Below the pieces are notes generated by a model. It was not told where the DNA came from. It saw only the letters and a program-made list of their open reading frames with translations, and made no database searches. This document shows positions 15,356-20,421 of a stretch of 20,421 nt of DNA, piece by piece. Every line of letters starts with the position of its first letter. Positions within the stretch are counted from its first letter, which is position 1. Made by a program: the position numbers and the translations under genes. Origin of the DNA: an uncultured Clostridia bacterium (GTDB lineage Bacteria; Bacillota; Clostridia; Oscillospirales; Acutalibacteraceae); NCBI GenBank assembly GCA_946410005.1, contig CAMJYS010000002.1, positions 1 to 20,421 on the forward strand, read 5' to 3'.

Positions 15356-16024
15356 TTATTTTTCAAAATTTTTAATTAATTCTTTAAAATTCCCTTCAAT
15401 TTCATTATTAGACCCTGCTGGTACTTTTTCGTAAACTTCAAAAACCTTATCTCTCATCCAAAGCCCCGGCGTAATTCTTACCGAATATCCACATCCATTA
15501 TCAACTGCCCATTCAAAAATTTTAGCTTTCGGTAGTCCATAATTTGACAGTAAAGTCATAATTACTCCACCATGAGCAAATATTGCGGTTTCGGTTACTT
15601 TTCTACGCATCATTGATTCTACAACTAATTCAAATGCCTTACAAATTCTCTTGTAAAAATCAGCCCAACTTTCTCCGTTTGGAGGAGCTATTTCTCCTGA
15701 TCGTTTTATCCACTGATGATATAAAGGATTATCGTTTAGTTCAGACGGTGTTTTACCTTCCCAATCGCCAAAATCACATTCTCTAAGGTCGTCTATAATA
15801 TTACATTTCTGATTAGGATAAATTATCTCGGCAGTTTTTATGCATCTTATCAATGGACTTGAATATATTTCTTGAACATTTGGATATTTAAAACTACTTT
15901 TTAAGTCATTTAGTTTCTTTATACCTTCTTCGCATACAGGAATATCAAGAACACCTACGTATTGTCCGTTTACATTACCTTGTGTCATTCCATGACGAAT
16001 AAAATGAATTATATATGATTGCAT
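15356..16024 (-). CDS. Histidine phosphatase (phosphoglycerate mutase-like) family protein
   Basis: A 222-residue enzyme of the branch 1 histidine phosphatase superfamily. RHGMTQGN (10-17) has the phosphorylated His 11, SSPLIRCIKTAEI (55-67) contributes Arg 60, LRECDFGDWEGKTPSEL (80-96) holds the acid residue Glu 82, and AHGGV (150-154) has the second His. It resembles the small CobC/GpmB-like phosphatases rather than the large glycolytic cofactor-dependent mutase, and its true substrate cannot be predicted. GGAGTGAG lies 5 nt before ATG 16024. It is 14 bp from plsY upstream and 18 bp from typA downstream, so likely co-transcribed with both. Confidence 0.88.
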   Translation of the reverse strand: MQSYIIHFIRHGMTQGNVNGQYVGVLDIPVCEEGIKKLNDLKSSFKYPNVQEIYSSPLIRCIKTAEIIYPNQKCNIIDDLRECDFGDWEGKTPSELNDNPLYHQWIKRSGEIAPPNGESWADFYKRICKAFELVVESMMRRKVTETAIFAHGGVIMTLLSNYGLPKAKIFEWAVDNGCGYSVRITPGLWMRDKVFEVYEKVPAGSNNEIEGNFKELIKNFEK

Positions 16025-16038
16025 TGATTCTCACTCCA

Positions 16039-16725
16039 TTATTTTTTATGTACAGATATTTTTATTTCTTTCCCATTTAAAAGCCTTAAAATATTACTTT
16101 TATGTTTATATATAACTAGCGCACCGACTATTAAAGATACAATTGTTGGAAAAAACATATCATATAAATTTTTCGTTACCAAGTAATCTCCGAAAAAGCA
16201 AATCACAAACGTTGATACCGGATAAGATATAGCAGCCATTATTGAAGCTAATGATACAATTTTACTTATCCATAACGTTATTAAAAATACTGTTATCAAA
16301 ACCACCGCAATTTGCCAATCTATTAAAAACATTGTTGCCCAAGTTGTTAAAACGCCTTTTCCACCTTTAAATTTAAAGAAACAAGGATAAATATGACCTA
16401 TTACGCACATCATGCCCGAAATATATTTTGCGGATAATATCAAATTTTCATTATTTTGAAATGCTTGACTTGATGTTACAATCATTGATGTAATCCAAAC
16501 AGCTAAAATACCTTTTAAAAAATCTCCAATAAATGTAAAAATAGCCATTTTTTTGCCCATTGTTCGTAAAACATTTGTAAATCCGGCATTTCCGCTTCCA
16601 ACACTTCTAATATCGTTTCCTATTTTTAAAATTTTTGTAATAGCAAGAGACGTATTTATACAACCTATCAAATAAGAAATAATTGATATTATTAAAATTA
16701 ATATAAAACGATTCCAAAAAATCAT
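16039..16725 (-). CDS. plsY: Glycerol-3-phosphate acyltransferase PlsY
   Basis: An integral membrane enzyme that transfers the acyl group from acyl-phosphate to glycerol 3-phosphate, the first step of phospholipid synthesis. At 228 residues it is slightly longer than the common length of about 200. The three conserved cytoplasmic loops are visible: GSGNAGFTNVLR (43-54), GHIYPCFFKFKGGKGV (110-125) and KIVSLAS (155-161). The first motif has Phe where Ala is usual (GSGNxGATN). About five hydrophobic spans alternate with these loops. It lies 24 bp downstream of der, a neighbour pair common in Clostridia, but gpsA and spoIVA, which often continue that cluster, are absent. Confidence 0.95.
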   Translation of the reverse strand: MIFWNRFILILIISIISYLIGCINTSLAITKILKIGNDIRSVGSGNAGFTNVLRTMGKKMAIFTFIGDFLKGILAVWITSMIVTSSQAFQNNENLILSAKYISGMMCVIGHIYPCFFKFKGGKGVLTTWATMFLIDWQIAVVLITVFLITLWISKIVSLASIMAAISYPVSTFVICFFGDYLVTKNLYDMFFPTIVSLIVGALVIYKHKSNILRLLNGKEIKISVHKK

Positions 16726-16749
16726 AACTTTTCTCCTTTTAATATAATC

Positions 16750-18096
16750 TTATATTCTAGGCTCAAAATTTCTTTCAGTTTTTTCTCTTACTATAAATCT
16801 TATAGGTGTTCCTGAAAATTTAAAAATTTCTCTTAAATTATTTTCTATATAATGCTTATAAGAAAAGTGAAATAGCTCAGCCTTGTTTACAAAAAATACA
16901 AATGTTGGCGGACACACACTCACTTGCGTCATATAGTATATTTTTAAACGCTTGCCTTTATGCGTTGGCGGAGGAGCTTTTACAACTAATTTTGATAAAA
17001 CGTCATTTAATGTACCGGTAGATATGCGCATATTACTGTACTTATAAACGTCATTTATTTTATCAAAAATTTCGTTTACTCTTTGTCCGGTTTTTACTGA
17101 AATAAACACGACAGGCGCATACGATATAAACAATAACTCTTTTTTTATTTTCTTTACATATTCATCCATTGTTTTATCGTCTTTTTCTATGCTGTCCCAT
17201 TTATTAATTACAATAACGCTAGCTTTTCCGGCTTCGTGAGCAATTCCAGCAATTTTAGTATCTTGCTCTGTTACTCCCTCTTTTGCGTCTATCATTATAA
17301 CGCAAACGTCCGAACGCTCTATTGCTAATTTAGCACGGATTATACTATATTTTTCGATTTTATCTGTAATTTTATTTTTGCGGCGTATTCCGGCAGTATC
17401 TATAAAATTATAATTCCCAAATTCATTCGAAATAGTTGTGTCTATTGTATCTCTTGTTGTTCCTGCGATGTCGGATACTATGCTACGATTTATTCCTGAA
17501 ATATAATTTACGAGCGAAGATTTCCCGACGTTAGGTTTTCCTATTACAGCAACAGAAATTTTATCATTTTCTTCTTCACTATCATTTTCAGAAACCGGTA
17601 TATATTTAAATATTTCATCTAAAAGGTCGCCTGTTCCGTGCCCGTGAACAGAAGAAACTTTTATTGGGTCTCCGAGTCCTAAATTATAAAATTCATAAAA
17701 ATTACAATCGTCTTGTCCGACAGAATCGGCTTTATTAACACATAAAATTATTGGCTTGCCTGATTTTTTTAGTATATTTGCAATTTCTATATCGGAAGAT
17801 ACAATTCCATCTTTGATATTAGTAACCAAAACTATTATATTAGCAAGGTCCATCGCCATTGTAGCTTGATTGTAAATTTCGTTTAAAATCACATCGTGAC
17901 TATCGCCGAATTCTATTCCTCCGGTATCTATCAAAGAAAGTTTTTGATTACGCCATTCGCATTCTCCATAAACACGGTCTCTTGTAACACCAGGTGTATC
18001 GTCAACTATTGAAATACGTTTTCCGATAAGTTTATTAAAAAGTGTAGATTTTCCAACATTTGGCCTTCCTACAAATGCAATAACTGGTTTAGACAT
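16750..18096 (-). CDS. der: Ribosome biogenesis GTPase Der (EngA)
   Basis: An essential double-GTPase of 50S ribosome assembly. Counting from ATG 18096 it has 448 residues. The first G domain has GRPNVGKST (10-18), DTGG (57-60) and NKAD (121-124). The second has GKPNVGKSS (186-194), DTAG (233-236) and NKWD (298-301). A C-terminal KH-like domain ends at about 440 and contains KAPPPTHKGKRLKIYY. The start at 18096 is preferred: the protein then begins MSKPVIAFVGRPNVG as in other Der proteins, and GGATGTGA, one mismatch from consensus Shine-Dalgarno, lies 8 nt before it. An in-frame ATG at 18114 would add six residues with no ribosome binding site. The 117 bp up to rpmF contain no convincing promoter. 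Confidence 0.96.
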   Translation of the reverse strand: MSKPVIAFVGRPNVGKSTLFNKLIGKRISIVDDTPGVTRDRVYGECEWRNQKLSLIDTGGIEFGDSHDVILNEIYNQATMAMDLANIIVLVTNIKDGIVSSDIEIANILKKSGKPIILCVNKADSVGQDDCNFYEFYNLGLGDPIKVSSVHGHGTGDLLDEIFKYIPVSENDSEEENDKISVAVIGKPNVGKSSLVNYISGINRSIVSDIAGTTRDTIDTTISNEFGNYNFIDTAGIRRKNKITDKIEKYSIIRAKLAIERSDVCVIMIDAKEGVTEQDTKIAGIAHEAGKASVIVINKWDSIEKDDKTMDEYVKKIKKELLFISYAPVVFISVKTGQRVNEIFDKINDVYKYSNMRISTGTLNDVLSKLVVKAPPPTHKGKRLKIYYMTQVSVCPPTFVFFVNKAELFHFSYKHYIENNLREIFKFSGTPIRFIVREKTERNFEPRI

Positions 18097-18213
18097 TATA
18101 TATTTCACATCCAATTTTTATTTTAATTCAAAATAGAGAAGGATTACTCTTCCTCTAACCATTAACAAATAATCAATTTAAAACTGTTTCACTACAACAG
18201 AAGAAAATTTTAT

Positions 18214-18399
18214 CTAAGCTTCTTTTTTAACGACTTCTCTACCTTTGTAGTGTCCGCAAGCTTTACATACTCTGTGAATAAGCTTAAATCCGCCACATTT
18301 ACTGCATTTGCTTAATGCAGGAGCTTCGAGTTTCCAAACGTTAGAACGTCTTTTATTTCTTCTTGCTTTAGAATGTTTTCTCTTAGGTACTATTGCCAT
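18214..18399 (-). CDS. rpmF: 50S ribosomal protein L32
   Basis: A small basic protein of 61 residues. It starts MAIVPKRKHSKARRNKRRS, the L32 N-terminus, and has the zinc-binding pairs CSKC and CKAC separated by ten residues (C+ form). The start is ATG 18399, 6 nt after a perfect AGGAGGTG (18406-18413); an upstream in-frame GTG at 18408 lies inside that ribosome binding site and cannot be used. It has its own consensus promoter. The YceD/DUF177 gene that usually precedes rpmF is absent; a CofE-like gene stands there instead. Confidence 0.97.
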   Translation of the reverse strand: MAIVPKRKHSKARRNKRRSNVWKLEAPALSKCSKCGGFKLIHRVCKACGHYKGREVVKKEA

Positions 18400-18460
18400 T
18401 TTTGGCACCTCCTCATATATATAAAGCGAAATCTTGTACGCCTATAATCTACTGTTACAA

Positions 18461-18489
18461 ATTATAATACGTTTTTCTGAATTTGTCAA
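18461..18489 (-). promoter_or_regulatory. Perfect consensus sigma-A promoter of rpmF
   Basis: On the - strand TTGACA (18484-18489), a 17-bp spacer and TATAAT (18461-18466) match consensus at all 12 positions. The promoter begins 7 bp beyond the stop codon of the CofE-like gene. The leader is about 55 nt and ends in AGGAGGTG. The downstream der gene may also depend on it. Confidence 0.92.
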
Positions 18490-18496
18490 CATTAAA

Positions 18497-19306
18497 TTAC
18501 TTATCTTCTTCAACTTTTTCTGAATTTTCTAAATTCGCTTCAAAGTCGTCGACAGAATTTTCATTTTCTTTTGCAACTTTTTTAATTAAGATGAACGGAG
18601 TAAGCTCATTCGACTGCCCTGCCGGGTTGTCTTTTATTAATAAAGATAAAAATTCGTTAGATAAACTTTTAATGCCATTAGATTTTCCTAAAATTTCAAC
18701 ACCAAAATCATTAGCATCGACAATCATAGAATTAATTCCAAGTTCTTTTTGAATTTCGTCGCAAACTTTTCCCGGATTTTTTGGATTTAGCAAAGCGATA
18801 TCGTGATATAAATCGAAAGAGGAATGCATATAAAATCCGTCTATTCCGTCAATTCCATGTCCGGCGATTTTATAAAAAACACCTTTTATACCGAAAATCT
18901 TTGTGATTGCAGAGCAAAAACACGCAAATAAAATTCTCGGAAGTCCTGCAAGATTTATTGCTAATTGCAATTTATAAGGTTCATCCATCGCAACGCCTCT
19001 GTTATTTGATGATGCAAATTTAGACAAAGTTTTTGCCCAAAATCCGAGTTTGACGTCTTTTTTATCTACTGTATTATTTTGGCACATCGATATAACTTTT
19101 TCACTAATAGATAAAATATCGCCTTCAGAATAAAGCGGTAAAACATATTTTTTTATTACATTGATATAAGATTCATTTTGTTCAATAAAATGAGTTTGAA
19201 TTGCAAAACGCTCGAATTCTATATCGTTTAAATTCATATTTTTTCTTACAAAATAAACTATACCGTCTTGTTCACGTTTAGTTTCTTCGCTATTTCTAAA
19301 TCCCAT
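18497..19306 (-). CDS. CofE-like coenzyme F420-0:L-glutamate ligase family protein
   Basis: A 269-residue protein matching the gamma-glutamyl ligase fold of CofE, which in archaea and actinobacteria adds glutamate to coenzyme F420-0 using GTP. Family stretches seen are THFIEQNESYINVIKKYVLP (38-57), EGDILSISEKVIS (61-73), a Gly-rich KGVFYKIAGHGIDGIDG (141-157), IVDANDFGVEILG (195-207) and DNPAGQSNELTPF (226-238). The tail after 245 is very acidic (DDFEANLENSEKVEEDK). There are no other F420 genes in this window, and most Clostridia are not known to make F420, so the natural acceptor is open. AAGGAAG precedes ATG 19306. It follows pgi by 31 bp and is likely co-transcribed with it. Family call is good; substrate unknown. 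Confidence 0.8.
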   Translation of the reverse strand: MGFRNSEETKREQDGIVYFVRKNMNLNDIEFERFAIQTHFIEQNESYINVIKKYVLPLYSEGDILSISEKVISMCQNNTVDKKDVKLGFWAKTLSKFASSNNRGVAMDEPYKLQLAINLAGLPRILFACFCSAITKIFGIKGVFYKIAGHGIDGIDGFYMHSSFDLYHDIALLNPKNPGKVCDEIQKELGINSMIVDANDFGVEILGKSNGIKSLSNEFLSLLIKDNPAGQSNELTPFILIKKVAKENENSVDDFEANLENSEKVEEDK

Positions 19307-19337
19307 AAATTGTCAACTTCCTTTTTATTATTTTGGT

Positions 19338-20421
19338 TTAAAACTTAGGCTTGCCCAATAATTTAAACATATTTTTTTTGTATTCTTCTACGCCGGGTTG
19401 ATTAAATGGATTGACGCCTAAGAGATAACCTGATATAGCACATGCTTTTTCAAAAAAATATATTAAGTAACCTAAATCATATTCTTTATTATCTTTGATT
19501 TTTAAAATTATATTCGGAACGTCGCCACTATAATGTGCATTTGCTGTTGCTAAAAAAATATTCTTATTTATCTCGTCGAGCGTTTTATTTTCAATATAAT
19601 TAAGACCATCTAAATTCTCGTCAGAAGCATTTATTTTCAGGCTATAATTATCTTTTTCAGAAATAAGAATAGTTTCGAACAGTATTTTACTGCCTTCTTG
19701 AACAAATTGCCCTAACGAATGTAGATCAGTGGAAAAAATCATTGATGCCGGGAATATACCCTTATTGTTTTTTCCTTCACTTTCTCCAAAAAGTTGTTTC
19801 CACCACTCGCAAAACATCCGAAATTTCGGTTCATATTCAACCAAAACCTCAATCAATTTATTTTTGCTATAAAGAATATTTCTTAAAATCGCATACTTAT
19901 AGCATACATTTTTTTCAATATCGCAAATATTAAAATCTTCATATGCTTTTTGCGCACCGATTAAAATATCATCTATATTTGCACCACTAACCGCAATCGG
20001 CAAAAGACCGACAGCAGTCAAAACTGAATATCTTCCGCCAATATTATCCGGAATTTTAAAGCATTCGTAATTTTCGGTATCTGCAATATTTTTTAAAACA
20101 CCTTTATTTTCGTCAGTTGTACAAAAAATTCTGGATTTAGCTTTATCTTTCCCATACTTATCTTCCATAAATTTCTTGAAAATATTAAAAGCAATCGCAG
20201 GCTCTAATGTAGTTCCGGATTTAGATATTACATTAACATAAACATCTTTATCGCTACAAAAATCTAATATCTCTTTTATTTGGCAAGAACTTACAGAATT
20301 TCCAACAAAAAATATTTTAGGAGTTTTATGAAGATTGTAATTTTCTGAATTTAAAAATTCAATAGCAGCACGTGCCCCTAAATACGAACCACCTATTCCA
20401 ATTACAACAAATACATCGCTG
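19338..20421 (-). CDS. pgi: Glucose-6-phosphate isomerase, 5' truncated by window
   Basis: Interconverts glucose 6-phosphate and fructose 6-phosphate in glycolysis. The frame is open to the right edge, so about 360 C-terminal residues are visible and perhaps 90 N-terminal ones are missing. Near the edge, [11 protein letters not shown] and [12 protein letters not shown] are the sugar-phosphate-binding loops of the SIS fold. Further on, the signature [19 protein letters not shown], then [12 protein letters not shown] (region of the catalytic Glu) and the C-terminal [13 protein letters not shown] complete the active site. An internal ATG at 20168 is not the start, because the conserved loops lie upstream of it. 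The CofE-like gene follows by 31 bp. Confidence 0.96.
   Translation of the reverse strand, partial: SDVFVVIGIGGSYLGARAAIEFLNSENYNLHKTPKIFFVGNSVSSCQIKEILDFCSDKDVYVNVISKSGTTLEPAIAFNIFKKFMEDKYGKDKAKSRIFCTTDENKGVLKNIADTENYECFKIPDNIGGRYSVLTAVGLLPIAVSGANIDDILIGAQKAYEDFNICDIEKNVCYKYAILRNILYSKNKLIEVLVEYEPKFRMFCEWWKQLFGESEGKNNKGIFPASMIFSTDLHSLGQFVQEGSKILFETILISEKDNYSLKINASDENLDGLNYIENKTLDEINKNIFLATANAHYSGDVPNIILKIKDNKEYDLGYLIYFFEKACAISGYLLGVNPFNQPGVEEYKKNMFKLLGKPKF

Noticed and set aside
18097..18114. Upstream ATG adding six residues to Der
   Set aside because: No ribosome binding site before it, whereas the ATG at 18096 has GGATGTGA at proper spacing and gives the usual MSKP start.
18184..18200. Hairpin CTGTT/AACAG as a terminator of rpmF
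   Set aside because: A five-pair stem followed only by TTTTAAATT on the - strand; too weak to call.
18483..18752. 89-codon open frame on the + strand antisense to the CofE-like gene
   Set aside because: Shadow of a gene with clear family motifs; it is Ser/Phe-rich, as expected from the reverse of an acidic, Lys-rich coding sequence.
1..20421. CRISPR arrays, tRNA or rRNA genes, insertion sequences, prophage or defence islands
   Set aside because: Nothing with spaced direct repeats, cloverleaf sequence, transposase or integrase motifs was seen; genes are mostly core functions with uniform AT-rich composition.

Overview
The window looks like a stretch of chromosome from an AT-rich, endospore-forming Firmicute, most likely a member of the Clostridia. 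The evidence is the low GC content, strong AGGAGG-type ribosome binding sites, sigma-A promoters close to consensus, a bifunctional RXKD-type Rel protein, and above all an adjacent spoIIGA-sigE pair, which is specific to endospore formers. No rRNA, tRNA, insertion sequence, phage gene or CRISPR array is visible. Seventeen protein genes fill almost all of the window, and no gene-free gap exceeds 300 bp.

Positions 1-8093 (+ strand). The window opens inside recJ (DNA repair exonuclease), followed 15 bp later by the stringent-response gene rel. Next come two less ordinary genes, each with its own promoter and terminator: a small coiled-coil/zinc-ribbon protein (3155-3583) and a calpain-like (family C2) cysteine peptidase (3719-5167). 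ileS follows with its own promoter and a leader too short for a T-box.

Positions 8136-9745 (- strand). sigE (pro-sigma-E) and spoIIGA (its aspartic processing protease) form the early mother-cell sporulation operon. The control region at 9746-9972 has TTGACA and CATAAT separated by 22 bp, with Spo0A-box-like sequences over and upstream of the -35. This is the unusual layout known from the Bacillus subtilis spoIIG promoter.

Positions 9973-12831 (+ strand). A phosphohexomutase gene is divergent from spoIIGA, followed by a lipoprotein with a transglutaminase-like domain. Each has a clear promoter.

Positions 12837-20421 (- strand). A long co-oriented block reads, from the right edge: pgi (5' end cut by the window), a CofE-like gamma-glutamyl ligase homologue, rpmF (with a perfect consensus promoter), der, plsY, a histidine phosphatase, typA, and a RibU-like ECF transporter subunit. 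der to typA are spaced by only 14-24 bp and are probably co-transcribed. Most of the block is core metabolism, ribosome assembly and lipid synthesis.

Most interesting are the calpain-like protease with an apparently altered third catalytic position, the conserved spoIIG-type promoter, the CofE homologue outside an obvious F420 context, and the palindrome/repeat cluster upstream of the RibU-like gene.
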